Positions 38,466-48,669 of a stretch of 64,000 nt of DNA are shown in pieces. The stretch comes from Symsagittifera roscoffensis (Eukaryota > Xenacoelomorpha > Acoela > Convolutidae). The stretch spans positions 26,910,318 through 26,974,317 of the forward strand of contig NC_087068.1 of NCBI RefSeq assembly GCF_963678635.1. The letters are read 5' to 3'. The position numbers and the translations under genes are program-made. A model generated the notes under the pieces. It was not told the DNA's origin and did not search any database. It saw only the letters and a program-made list of their open reading frames with translations. Each line of letters opens with the position of its first letter. Position 1 is the stretch's first letter.

Positions 38466-38845
38466 CTCTTCTTGACAAATGGGATCAAGCGAGGGAACCG
38501 AGAGTCGAAGTGCATTTCAAACAGTGTATCGTCAGCCCATCCGAATTCCGAAACAACGTCGTCGACTTAGATGCCGCCGAAACTCTCCTTCTCGACTCGG
38601 ATGTGAACCCATTTAAACCCAACACCACTATAGTCCGAGCACCCGAAATAGTCAACGAGAATGACTATTTCGGCACAAGCTGCGAGACTAGAAATCGACT
38701 TCGGATCCATATTGAGGAAAATAAGTCTTATGTGCTTGACTCGCGTGAACGAATTTCAGCCGACGATTTTTCCAAGTTTTTACTCAGATGCGTAACCGAA
38801 AAACTTTGCAATGGAAAAGTTATAGCCATTGGACTTTTTGATTAA
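38466..38845 (+). CDS. Atypical short-chain dehydrogenase, last exon
   Basis: Starts after TTTAG 38465 and ends at TAA 38843-38845. It encodes LLDKWDQAREPRVEVHF, a divergent middle, TTIVRAPEIVNENDYFG (the 'T-I-x-R-P' segment of the family), and RISADDFSKFLLRCVTE with GKVIAIG at the end, matching the C-terminal 'IS-R-A-D-x-A' helix of atypical SDRs. An AATAAA at 38882-38887 fits as its polyadenylation signal. With the visible exons the protein is about 305 residues, the usual length. The gene converges on the FABP-like gene 151 bases away. Confidence 0.75.
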
Positions 38846-38881
38846 CAATTCAAACCTACATAAAAAGCAGAGAAAGCTTCG

Positions 38882-38887
38882 AATAAA
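38882..38887 (+). terminator. Polyadenylation signal AATAAA of the dehydrogenase gene
   Basis: AATAAA 36 bases after the stop codon. Confidence 0.55.
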
Positions 38888-38996
38888 GGAATTTAATAGT
38901 AACCACAACAATTTACAACAAACTATTCAATTAAGAGAAGCATCATTTCATAATTTGATTTTTTTTTCAGCATTGCCCAGTGATTTAAAATTCGAA

Positions 38997-39533
38997 TCAT
39001 TTTTCTTTGTCAATTTTCTCAAATATTCTCAGAGCGGTGCTATTTTCATCGGCTGAAGTCATTTCTCCTTCTTCAAAATCATCGCCTTTCTGTAAAGTCA
39101 GCTCCAAAAACAGTTTCGGTTTTCCTAGTTTATTGCCACCGTCGTCTTCATCTACGATCCAGCGTCGTGAACGGTTCTTGGAATTACCTCCACTGGACCA
39201 GACGTCAACTGTCATCGTTTTCGAATCGGAGTCGAAGGTCAAATTACTTCGAGAGTTCTTTGCTTTTTTACTACTACTCATAGCTGGCAAATCTGCTGCG
39301 TGTTCCTGACCGTCAATTCTAGACTTGGTACTGATATTTTTGAGGGCAAATTTGGTATGAAAAATAATCCATTGTTGATCGTCTGAGACACATATTTCGA
39401 TCGTGGGTTTTGTATTCTTGAACAATTTGCAAATAACGGCAGGCGCACCCGTTGCTTTTAGATATTCTTGGAAATTTTTGCTTTCCACTAATTTCCATTT
39501 GCCCAAAAATGGACTGACTTGTTCACAGTTCAT
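38997..39533 (-). CDS. Fatty-acid-binding-protein-like (FABP/CRABP family), 178 aa
   Basis: Minus strand, ATG 39533 to TGA 38997. The N-terminus FLGKWKLVESKNFQEYLKA followed by KPTIEI is the family's signature first strands and helices. The second half has W..IFHTKF, LTFDSDSKTMTVDV, RWIVDED and a final RIFEKIDKEK, matching the closing strands. The family is normally 130-135 residues; here a Lys/Ser-rich insertion (about residues 70-100) and an acidic stretch lengthen it. Such proteins bind fatty acids or retinoids in the cytosol. A TTTATTTCAG acceptor at 39579-39588 indicates a 5' untranslated exon farther right. Coding is in a single exon, unlike the usual four-exon vertebrate gene. Confidence 0.75.
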   Translation of the reverse strand: MNCEQVSPFLGKWKLVESKNFQEYLKATGAPAVICKLFKNTKPTIEICVSDDQQWIIFHTKFALKNISTKSRIDGQEHAADLPAMSSSKKAKNSRSNLTFDSDSKTMTVDVWSSGGNSKNRSRRWIVDEDDGGNKLGKPKLFLELTLQKGDDFEEGEMTSADENSTALRIFEKIDKEK

Positions 39534-39578
39534 TGTAAAAGGTACAAAAGGAGGAAGCTAACAATATTTTTTGATGGC

Positions 39579-39588
39579 CTGAAATAAA
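39579..39588 (-). promoter_or_regulatory. 3' splice site before the FABP-like coding exon
   Basis: On the minus strand TTTATTTCAG, 45 bases upstream of the ATG, so the coding exon has a spliced leader or 5' untranslated exon. Confidence 0.45.
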
Positions 39589-39589
39589 A

Positions 39590-40455
39590 TTAAGGAAGAT
39601 AAAAATTTTGGAAGGGTGCTCTAACCTCAAATATTCTGCGTTATCAAAGACACGATTAAATAACTCAATTTAATTATCACGTTTAAGTAATTCAGCTATG
39701 CGTTGCAAAAAATAGGACACATTTGCTCCACAAAGCAGAAAATATCGGCGAGTTTAAACATACTACGAAGGTATTTTATATCCATCTCTATAAACGCTTG
39801 CAGCAGCTAACTTGCAATTTACGCTTTTGAATAACAAGACCCCGAAGCAAATTAATGAATTAATTATGTTTAATAACTAACAGAAAGGCTTTAAATTAAT
39901 CAGACCCGGAAACAAATAAATGAGTTAATTTCTTAGGTAGCTATCAAGAAAAGCTGTAACAAAATTGAACAAGATAAAATACCTTTTCGTTCAAATGATG
40001 AAGTAAGTTTCTTTAGGTAAGCGTAATATGCAACCAAATAATGTTGGTACGAAGTAGTACAAACACAACGTACAATAAATAATTCTGATTCTGACCAAAG
40101 TTAGATCAAGTTTGCAAAGGGTAAATAAAATTGAAGTTCGTTAGCAATCATGCTTTGTTTTCATTAATTAAGTTGGGCCAAACTCTTAAGAAAACAGTAA
40201 ATATAACCTAACATATAATTTTAAAGAAGTTTGTGGCTTAATATCTATAATTTTTAAAATTCTTGTTCCGCTAAAAAACCTCTGTACTTTAATCGAAAAT
40301 CTGATTCAACGTAAGAGCAGCGTATCACAGACGCCTTAAAAATTTATCGGCTCATTTTGAGAGTTTAGAATACAAAAATGCAACTTAAGCACGTAATATA
40401 AAACTCAGTAGCCATAAACTTAAATGATTGATTTACTCAATGCAGTTTTACTTAC
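39590..40455. other. Probable intron or intergenic stretch, nothing coding
   Basis: AT-rich, no recognisable protein. Flanked on the minus strand by a donor (40455) and an acceptor (39579), so it could be one intron. TAAATTAATGAATTAATT-type short repeats occur near 39850-39930. Confidence 0.4.
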
Positions 40456-40776
40456 AGTTTTAAAAATTTCGTTCTGGTTATGCGTCATGTATCGTTTCGG
40501 TGAAATCTCTAACCATGACTGCTCAACAGGATAGTTATTGAATTCATAATAAAATACACCACAGCAGCTAGAAACACATCCGCGATCAAAGTCCGTCCGG
40601 AACGAGGGTCCACACATGCACAACTTTTTTGACTGAGGGCTTTTTTGAACAATTGTCCACCACTTTATGCTCATTAGTTTACACTTGCAATTATTACGCT
40701 TGCGATTAGTTAGCGCTATCAAATCGGAATCGAATTTTTTCAGGTTAAAGACTTTTTTAAAGCAAAATCGTTTCAT
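40456..40776 (-). CDS. Cys-rich exon of unknown gene, 107 codons
   Basis: Minus-strand frame from ATG 40776 to a perfect GTAAGT donor (40455-40450). The product is basic at the N-terminus and has clustered cysteines: NNCKCKLM, KLCMCG and RGCVSSCCG within residues 29-73, which could bind metal or form disulfides. No family recognised. If spliced to the acceptor at 39579 it would read only six more codons before a stop, so the exon may belong to another transcript or act as an upstream ORF of the FABP-like gene. Confidence 0.4.
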
Positions 40777-40939
40777 AGATTTGTGCAGCTGTGCTGAAGT
40801 ATGCTAAATTTCTTAGAAATTCAATTTAAATAGCTAGTGCTAGTTACTACTGGTAAATGTTATATATAGAACACAACCATAGCATGTATAATCATGAAAC
40901 TTCGATTATATAATTTTTGGCATATGACTTTACGGCTTC

Positions 40940-41360
40940 ATGATTGTCAACTTGAACCAGGCGCGGATCTAGGATTTTCTCGAGGGCGGGGGGGGGGTTA
41001 TTTTCATAAAAAATTTGAAAATTTTGTCGACTTTTTTTAAGTCAACGAAATTGATTTTCTGGGCTCTCCCAAATCACAATCACTATAAAGACCCCATTTC
41101 GACCAAATTTTCTGCACCGCAGGCAATTTTTTCAAAAAAGACAAATATTGACCAAAAAATCGCGTTTTTTTCGGCGCGCGCTTCCCCCTCAAAATTAGTA
41201 TATATTGGCGCCAAATGCGCCTTTGGAAAAATTTTAGGGTCAGTCAACCAAAAATTAATATATCTCAAAATAGAACAAAGGGGGACCCTTTGGCTCGGCA
41301 GGGGGTCGAATCACTGAGGGGAGGGGAGGGGGGGGGAGGGGCGTCGTTATGTTGTCATGT
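40940..41360. repeat. Dispersed repeat with G-runs
   Basis: Starts near GGCGCGGATCTAGGATTTTC and includes a run of ten G at 40988-40997 and a GGGGAGGGGAGGGGG stretch near 41318-41340. The G-run hallmark resembles a common class of invertebrate non-autonomous repeat. No coding potential. Confidence 0.4.
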
Positions 41361-41939
41361 TTGAGCCTGATGACTCAATTATTTTTCGACAGCTCAAAAT
41401 CAACTCTACAAGGACTTTTTACAAAACAAACCAACTTTTAACAAAAAAAAATCGTTCTTCCATTTACTTCTTCAATTGTAGCATCAAATCCTTCTTTGCT
41501 ATTCCATGAGCGTCATGCTATTTTCATAATCTGATGTTCTAGCAAGTAATTGAGTGGATGAGCAGTGTTCTGACAATTTTTTCATAATATTCATAACATT
41601 TTTTGATTTACTGCTTTCTAGCCTGTTTCGTGTAGAGAAAAATATGTAAATCCAAAATCAACCACCACTCTGCGCATATGGCGCAGTAACAACAACCCTA
41701 CAACAACCCCCTTAAAAATAGTTCCACAGAACGGAATTTTGCGGATGTTCGGTTTTTCAACACTCCAAAAATGCTCTTCGTGAAAACTCGCATAGTTTGT
41801 GAGGGCAATTTTTTACGTATTTGTTTTTGAGCCCTTCCTACGGCAGGTTAGTTAAAAAATGAGGAAAATCCAAGTTAATCTTCAGTTTTTATCAACTTCA
41901 AGATTTTATTCCCACCAATTGTTTTCGTTTTTTCTTTGA

Positions 41940-42490
41940 TTTCTAAATAATAATCGGAATGGGTCGAGTGATATATCAGATTAAAGCTTTTCAGTCGTGC
42001 CTCAAACATTAAAAATTATTCAAACGTTTTTCCAGTGTTTGTTGACTTTTCGTGTAATTTCGAATGAGAAAAACGAGCGATCATACTTATTTATGCTTAA
42101 TTTCTACCGTTTACAATAGCCTATTTATGCTTAATTTTAGTTTTACTCGAATATATTTAGTTTTTGAAATTTTATAACGCCATTTTGAGAATCAAAAACT
42201 TCAAAAAAAATTCAAAAATTTCAGCAAAAAAATAAAAAACTTTTCAATTTTTTATGTAGTTTGTTTCTTGTAGTCTTTTTCTTGATAAACTGTTGTCCAG
42301 TTTGTCTGTTTTAACATGAAAGTCGAATATGGCTAAGTTGTATTTCTGTGTTCAGATCTTTTTATCACACCACGCAGGAAAAAAAATGACACTAATTTGA
42401 AAGAAAAAAGTTATTGTGTTTGTTAAGACTATGGTCGCAACATTCTGTGCTACTTGCACACTAGCCGGCTATACTTGTTTTTATCTGTGA
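41940..42490. repeat. Dispersed repeat, uninterrupted copy
   Basis: Collinear with the two halves of the repeat in intron 1 (34440-35130 and 37505-37625). Shared landmarks include GAGTGATATAT, CTTATTT-TGCTTAATTT, CGTTTACAATAGC, GAAACTGTTGTCC-GTTTGTCT, TTAA-GACTATGGT and GAACATTC-GT. Origin unknown. Confidence 0.6.
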
Positions 42491-42615
42491 TCAGAACAAA
42501 AATTTCTTAGTTAAGTTTCAAAAAATCTCAAATCCTATCAGATAAAAAAAATATATTTGAAATTAAAACAAGGATTGCCGGTTGCTGTGCAAAAAGCACA
42601 GAATGTTCCCGCTAC
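42431..42615. repeat. Inverted repeat at the edge of the dispersed repeat
   Basis: Arms 42431-42481 and 42565-42615 are reverse complements (ACATTCTGTGCT and AGCACAGAATGT, GCCGGC/GCCGG, ACTTGTTTT). A further inverted copy of the arm lies near 43176-43215. It suggests that the 41.9 kb repeat is one half of a fold-back element. Confidence 0.55.
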
Positions 42616-42619
42616 ATTA

Positions 42620-44400
42620 AAAAGTACAAAAAATTTTTGTTCAGTGTTCAGATTAGTACTCTTTTTTGTGATGAGAAAACTATACGACGCGTAAAACGTT
42701 AGTGAATGAGGCATTATCGGCAACAGTTGTCTTCGAAAAAATGAACAACAAACAAAAAAAGAGAAAAAACATATTTCTGAAAAATTTTGTTAATCTTCTG
42801 TTAACTTTTAATGACCAAGAAATAGCTAAGTAAAGCGTTCAATACCTTTTTCAGGAAAAAAAAACTAAGTTTTTGACAACATAAATGAATCTTGTTCTTT
42901 AAGACCTCGCTCGCTCTATTCCATCGAAGTTAGACTAAAACTTAAAATTTTCTAACCGCTTTTGCTCTACATTATGAAAAATTTTAGAGATTGTTCAAAT
43001 CACGACGAAAAAGGATTAAATATGACAAGTCACTGGAATCATTCCGATGATTAGTTGTGGCACCTGATCTAGCGTGGAAAATAAAAAAATTTAAAAAGCA
43101 GACAAAGTCCCCTCCCATAATCAACTGCGGGAACATAAAAGCAAAATGGGTGGTTTCGACTACTCGCAAATTGAAACAAAAATGGCCAGTTGCTGAGCAC
43201 AGAATATTCCGACCATATTCTTTAAAAAACTACATTTTTTTTCAATTTAAAAATTTTTTTGTGCGTTGTTTGATGAAACATTGAACAAAAGCCCAAAACT
43301 TCAGCAAATTCGACACTCGTAGTAAAACTGAAAAAATGGAAAACAGTTTCAGTAAAAAAGACTTTAAAACAAAAGAAAAATTGTAAAAAAACAGCCGATT
43401 TTTTAATTCCCAAACTGGCGCTGAAAATTTCGAAAATTAATTTAACTAGAGCAAATTTTAACTTTCAGGGCTTGAATAGGCGTATCTTTTTTCTATAAAT
43501 GCCAATCATACGCTTGCTCGCTCTCTTTACTCGTTGGAATATTGCACGCATGTCCTTGTATGACTATTTTAGGTTACTTCAGAGAAACAATTGGCTAATG
43601 GAAGAAAGCTCTATAAAATTAGAAACTACTTCCATCCCACAGAGCCTGTCGATGAAGTAGGAGGAAAATCGAGAAGATAGAATTTGAAAAAAAAATTTGA
43701 GTGTAAATAATACACAGAGGCGAAGCGGAGCTTCGCATCACTTGCGATACGTTAAAAAGCATTGCAAGTTAGCAGACAGAAAAGGAAAGAAGAGCCACTA
43801 AGTCCAAAAAAACGGAAAAATTTTTCGAAAAATATCCTCAATTAAAAACTTCAAAGTGTTGTCTAAAATGAAGTTCTATTTGCGGAAACACGTTCCAACG
43901 GCATTTATTGAAAATTCAAAAATAATTTTTGAGCGAAAAAACTTGTTTCTAAGAAAAAGTTTGAGCTATGATTTTTTTTCAGAGATTTTCAACGTTTTGT
44001 GCGATCCAGAAAATATACAAAAAATGGTTCCCTCTAACGACCCAAAAATTAGGTTAGTAAGCCGATAAAATATAAGCCGAAATTATTTAGACTGAAAAGT
44101 TTTTTCAGCAAAAAATCAAAAAAAAAGGAAAATATACGAAGTCAAGGCTAGTAGAATAACAAATTACAGGAGTACACGAAAACGTAAAAGCAAAGCAACT
44201 ACAATGAAATCTGCATAAAGCAAAAAAGTTGTTAACTAAAAAAAGTTTAAATTCCGAGTTGATAACGCTTGCTAATCGCAAGCGTAATAATCAGACTAAT
44301 GCAAAAATAATTGAGAATTTGGAGCACTAGTGAGATTTATTCATAATCTAAAACGCATGTTATTCTAAATTGAAAATCGCGCTTGCATGAAAAAAATGCA
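42620..44400. other. AT-rich stretch with short dispersed repeats
   Basis: No gene recognised. A CACAGAGGCGAAGCGGAGC repeat occurs at about 43713. The frame at 43856-44068 is bounded by splice-like sites but has no family resemblance. Confidence 0.4.
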
Positions 44401-44404
44401 CTTG

Positions 44405-44615
44405 CATTGACTCGAATGGGGGGGCGTGGTTCAATATTGTTGAAACTTCGTCGTCGCCTACCCATTATTTTATAAAAAAAATTTTTTCTAGTGCTACCAG
44501 TGTGTGTAATTTAATTGCTTTTTCAGTGGTCTTTTGTTCTTCAGATATGTCCTGATGATGAGTTTTGTTACTCGGAATGCATTGACAATTTACATCTTTT
44601 CGTTTTTATGATTAT
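44405..44615 (+). repeat. Penelope-like element left terminal repeat
   Basis: Begins CATTGACTCGAATGGGGG and shares GTGCTACCA-TGTGTGTAATTT and GATATG-CCTGATGATGAG with the right repeat. Contains a hammerhead-like core at 44552-44558 (CTGATGA) whose second core strand is GGAA instead of GAAA. Confidence 0.75.
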
Positions 44616-44917
44616 ATACGGAAGATGTTATTTCCTTTTAGACTAATCTTCCATCGTTTTACAACGCACAGGGCATGTTTACTCAGTACAGTCGAACTTA
44701 AGAAAAGTCAGTTCGCATTATTTTACGCATTAAATTTCTTAAAGATTGCCTCTGACAGCTTGAAAACTGAATCTTCTATTCGCCATGCAAAAAAACTCTT
44801 TTTTCCTTTTCTATTCGCCATGCAAAAAAACTTACAGCTTAAAAACTCAAAATTATATTCGCCATGGAAAAAAAAACTTTTTCAATTATCATCCTAACAA
44901 AATCAACTTTTTTTCAG

Positions 44918-45240
44918 CAATTCAAAGTCGCTTGTGGTCCTCGAAAAAGGTTTAAAGCCGACGCAGTTTGTTATTGATATTCTTAGCAAGGGACCTAAAT
45001 TTCCCGTTTTAATGAAGTTTCAACAACCTCCTGCACAAACTAGCAGAAAAAGATTGCAACGTTGATGTGATTAACAAGATTAATGCAAATCCATCTTATA
45101 TTGTCAGCAATGTACAAAACAATTCCCAAACAGAGCTGTTAAAAAGAAAGAAGCAGTTTTTAAAGGCAAAAAATCTTGTCACAGTTCCTTTTGACAAAAG
45201 CTTGGGATTCGTTTAATGTAAAAAAAAAGGATTTGAGCAG
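44918..45240 (+). pseudogene. Penelope-like element, N-terminal coding remnant
   Basis: Reads SNSKSLVVLEKGLKPTQFV, ILSKGPKFPV, then after a stop KNLVTVPFDKSLGFV, resembling the segment of Penelope-type proteins that precedes the RT (conserved 'kGpKF' and 'aDKg' blocks). Broken by stops at 45063 and beyond. It ends where the purine-rich expansion starts. Confidence 0.6.
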
Positions 45241-45246
45241 TTATAA

Positions 45247-46545
45247 TTGGAGGCAGGTGATATAAAAAGTGATAGAAAAGATAAAAAAGATAGAAAAAGA
45301 CAGGAAAAAAAACAGAAAAAAAAAGATAGAAAAAAGATAAAAAAGATCGAAAAAGAAGGATCGAAAATAAGACAGAAAAAAAGATCGACAAAAAAGACGG
45401 ATAAAAAGATGAATAAAAAAATAGATAAAAGATACGAAAAGGAGGATCGAAAAAAAGAGAAAAAAAAGTTTAAAAAAAAGAAAAAGAAGGATCGAAAAAA
45501 AGGCAAAAAACAGTGAAAAAGAAGGATCGAAAAAAAGACAAAAAAAAGATAGAAAAAAAGGATCGAAAAAAAGACAAAAAAAAGAAAAAGAAGGATCGAA
45601 GAAAAAGACAAAAAAAAATAGAAAAAAGAGACCGAAAAGATCAAAAAAGAAGGCTCGAAAAAAAGATCGATAAAAAGATGAATAAAAAGATAGATAAAAA
45701 CAGATAGAAAAAGAAGGAACAAAAAAAGAAGATAGAAAAAGAAGAAAGAAAAAAGATAGAAAAGATCGAAAAAGAAGGCTTGAAAGAAAAGATAGAAAAA
45801 AAGTTCGAGAAAGAAGGATCGAACAGAAATTTCGAGAAAGAAGGATCGAATAAAAAACCAGAAAAAAAAAAGAAAAAGAAGGATCAAAAAAGACAGAAAA
45901 AATAGAATAAGATGGAAAAAAGATAGAAAAAAGAAAGGAACAAGATAGAAAAGATCGAAAAAAAGGCTTGAAAGAAAAGATAGAAAGAAAGATTGAGAAA
46001 GAAAGATCAAACAGAAAGATCGAGAAAGAAGGATCGAAAAAAAAGACAGAAAAAAAAGATCAAAAAAGAAGGCTCGAAAAAAAAAGATAGAAAGAAAGAT
46101 CGAGATAGAATGATCGAAAGGAAAGATCGAGACAGAAGGATAAAAAAGAAGGCTCAAAAAATGATAGAAAAAAAGATAGATGAAAAGATTTATAAAAAAA
46201 TACAAAAAGAAAGGTCAAAAAAAGATGAAAAAGAAGGATCGAAAAGACAGAACAAAAAGATAGAAAAAAGATCGAGTAAGAAGGATCGAAAAAAGACAGA
46301 CACAAAGAAGGATCGAAAAAAAGACAACAAAAGGATAGAAAAAAGATAGAAAAAAAGGATAGAAAAAAGGCAGAAAGAAGAAAGAAAAAAAGAAGGATCG
46401 AATAAAAGACAAAAAAGATTTAAAAAAATAGAAAAAGATCGAAAAAAAGGACCGAAAAAAAGATAGAAAAAAAAGAAAAGATACAAAAAGAAGGCTCAAA
46501 AAAGACAAAAAAATAAGATAGGAAATCCAGATAAAGATAGAGAAA
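45247..46545 (+). repeat. Purine-rich low-complexity expansion inside the Penelope-like element
   Basis: 1.3 kb made of variants of GATAGAAAAA, GATCGAAAAA and GAAGGATCGAAAAA. The plus strand is almost all A and G. Long frames on both strands (Lys/Asp/Arg on plus, Phe/Leu/Ser on minus) result only from the base composition. It may have grown from a purine-rich stretch of the element's coding sequence. Confidence 0.85.
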
Positions 46546-46879
46546 GATTGGCGACAACCGTTTGACAATAGTACTATTTTGATCTGAATCGTCGAAACCA
46601 AATAGAAAATTAAAAATTAGAAGACATAATCAAATGATTTTAAAAAGCAGGTATACAGACAGACTTAATATGGCCTCGAAAAAAAAATAATGAAAAAATG
46701 ACCTTGCGGAAAATTGATTGAAAAAATTTCTTAAGCATGGCAAGATATGATATAGCTTAAACATGAAAAAATTCGTTCGTTGAACATGCAAAATAATCAT
46801 GCATAACTATGGGAGATAGCTGTCACTCGCTTTTAAATAGTATAGAAAACAACTTACATTTCCAAAGTCCAGCATTTAA

Positions 46880-47660
46880 CTAGTGGTCATCAGTTTGAGT
46901 TATTGGACGTTACCAAACGCCGTAAAAATACTTAAGAAGTATCTATTGCAGAAGAGGAGAGATTCAATGCTGACCGGTTTGTGTCTAGGTGAAAAGATCT
47001 TATATGTGATGACCTTTATAAGAAGTCTCGCTCTACTGGTGGTCAAGTTACTCGATTGTATGGTCTGGCTAAATTTCACAAAAACAACACACCATTGAGA
47101 CCTATACTGTCTATGCCTGGCTGTTGATATCAAAATTTATCTGTGACTCGAGCCAAAGTTCGCTCAAAGGCGCCATAAGGTAATATACAGACAAGAAGTG
47201 TAACTATTGCCAGCAATTCATCTGCTATTTCTTTGGGTGCAGAAGAACAGTTGGTTTCGTTTGACGTTACTAGTCTGTTTACGATGGCACCGGTTACTGA
47301 AACAATAAATCTTGGTGATTGGTTGAGACCCAAAATGTGTCAACAAAAATTATCTCCAGCGAGACATTTGAATATCTCATAGCTTTATGCACTACAAATG
47401 TTCTGTTTTTGAGCCCAAGTAGTCAAAATTTTCGCCAGCACGACGGCGTTGGGATGGGTTCGCCATTGCGACCTTACCAAGCTAACGCATTCATGTCGCA
47501 GTTCGACGGCATGGTTGCCGATGGAAGAACTTTTTACTATCGCTATATGGATGATAATCTCACTTCCATAATGTAACTGATACATACAGAATCAGTTCTC
47601 AATTATTTTAACAGCCTGAACGAGAACCTAAAGTTTAATTGTGAACTTGAGTCTTCTTGC
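46880..47660 (+). pseudogene. Penelope-like reverse transcriptase remnant
   Basis: Pieces in different frames spell LYGLAKFHKNNTPLRPILS (about 47058-47115), VSFDVTSLF (47253), DGVGMGSPLRPYQANAFMSQF (47440-47505) and YYRYMDDN (47537-47560), the RT blocks of Penelope-like elements. Several frameshifts and stops. The catalytic YxDD is still readable. Confidence 0.8.
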
Positions 47661-47989
47661 AGTTAACCTTTCTCAGATTTTTTAGTGCAGAGATCTGATA
47701 CGAGCTTATCCACTACTTGGTGCCATAAACCTGCAGACACTGAACTGTGTATGAACTTCCACGCTGTTGCTTCGACGAGGTATAAGCCTTCGATCGTAGC
47801 AGGCATGGTGTACAGGGTTTATTGCTCATGATCATCCTGATCTTATTTAATCGTTATTTAAAGGTAGGAATGTCAATACTTGAGAAAAACCAGTAACCTC
47901 CGCCATTTTATAACCTTATCGTTAGAAAAACACTTACTGATATTATCACTGCTATTCATGATAAACTTAAACAGCCTAGTAAATCAAAA

Positions 47990-48400
47990 AATAAAGGTGA
48001 CAAAGTTTTTGTTTGTATTCAGTATCGTGGTTCTGTTACCGACAATTTTCTGAGAAAAATTTATTCTGACGGTGACATTCCAGTACAATTTATTCTTCTT
48101 ACTGAGAAATTACGTCAAGATGTGTCTGCGCTTAAGGGGCCAGTTCCTTTATTGTTCCGAAGTCGTGTCGTGTATAAAAGTACTCGTGTGGTGTGCAACG
48201 CCCTTTTTGTCGGGCAGACTGTCCGTCATCCTACGACTCGTCTTCGACAAAATAGTTAAAAAGCTGCTCCAGTTCGGCAACATTTTAATGCGTGTTAAAT
48301 TCCAAAATGAGCAATTCAGTCAAGCACAAAAACTACTGAAAGCAGCAACAGTCTGTCAACTCTTTTATCATTGGAAGCTCTGAGTATTTCCCATTTACGA
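47990..48400 (+). pseudogene. Penelope-like GIY-YIG endonuclease remnant
   Basis: Contains VVYKSTRVVCNALFVGQT followed by R-PTTRLRQN, matching the 'vYk..C..C.a.YvGqT.rhl.tR..eH' signature that links the GIY-YIG nuclease to Penelope-like elements. Frame shifts follow near 48240. Confidence 0.75.
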
Positions 48401-48454
48401 CCATCAATCAATACTCGCGACGAATTCAAATCGAAGAACTTGTTAGTGAGATTT

Positions 48455-48668
48455 CATTGACTCGAATGGGGGCGCACGTTGTTCAGTATTGTCGCAACTT
48501 CGTAGACCCCCTGCCCATAACTTTTATAAACTTTCTTTATGGTGCTACCAATGTGTGTAATTTTATTGCTCTTTTTACAGTGTTCTTTTATTCTTCCGAT
48601 ATGCCCTGATGATGAGTTTTGTTACTCGAAATGCATTGAAATTGTACATCTTTAGTTTTTTATGATAA
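48455..48668 (+). repeat. Penelope-like element right terminal repeat
   Basis: Second copy of the terminal repeat with the hammerhead-like core intact (CTGATGA at 48606-48612, GAAA at 48628-48631). Confidence 0.75.
48606..48650 (+). ncRNA. Hammerhead-ribozyme-like motif
   Basis: CTGATGA, one extra T, a 4-bp stem GAGT/ACTC closing a 6-nt loop, then GAAA, then ATG...CAT pairing before C (candidate cleavage after 48650). Hammerhead ribozymes are known in terminal repeats of Penelope-like elements. The extra T and an unclear helix I mean activity is doubtful. Confidence 0.5.
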
Positions 48669-48669
48669 A

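Larger units (their letters stand above)
44405..48668 (+). mobile_element. Penelope-like element, decayed, with flanking terminal repeats
   Basis: Two similar direct repeats (44405-44615 and 48455-48668) flank remnants of a Penelope-type reverse transcriptase and a GIY-YIG endonuclease. The body is full of frameshifts and is split by a purine-rich expansion at 45247-46545. Flanking repeats and a GIY-YIG domain downstream of the RT are diagnostic for Penelope-like elements. Confidence 0.85.

Noticed and set aside
43982-44053. Host exon bounded by TTTTTTTCAG and GTTAGT
   Set aside because: The sequence lacks family resemblance, and the apparent downstream exon at 44918 belongs to the Penelope-like element.
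45213-46205. 330-codon minus-strand frame of Phe/Leu/Ser, resembling a membrane protein
   Set aside because: It is the complement of a purine-rich simple repeat. Overlapping plus frames of Lys/Asp/Arg are equally open, so composition explains both.
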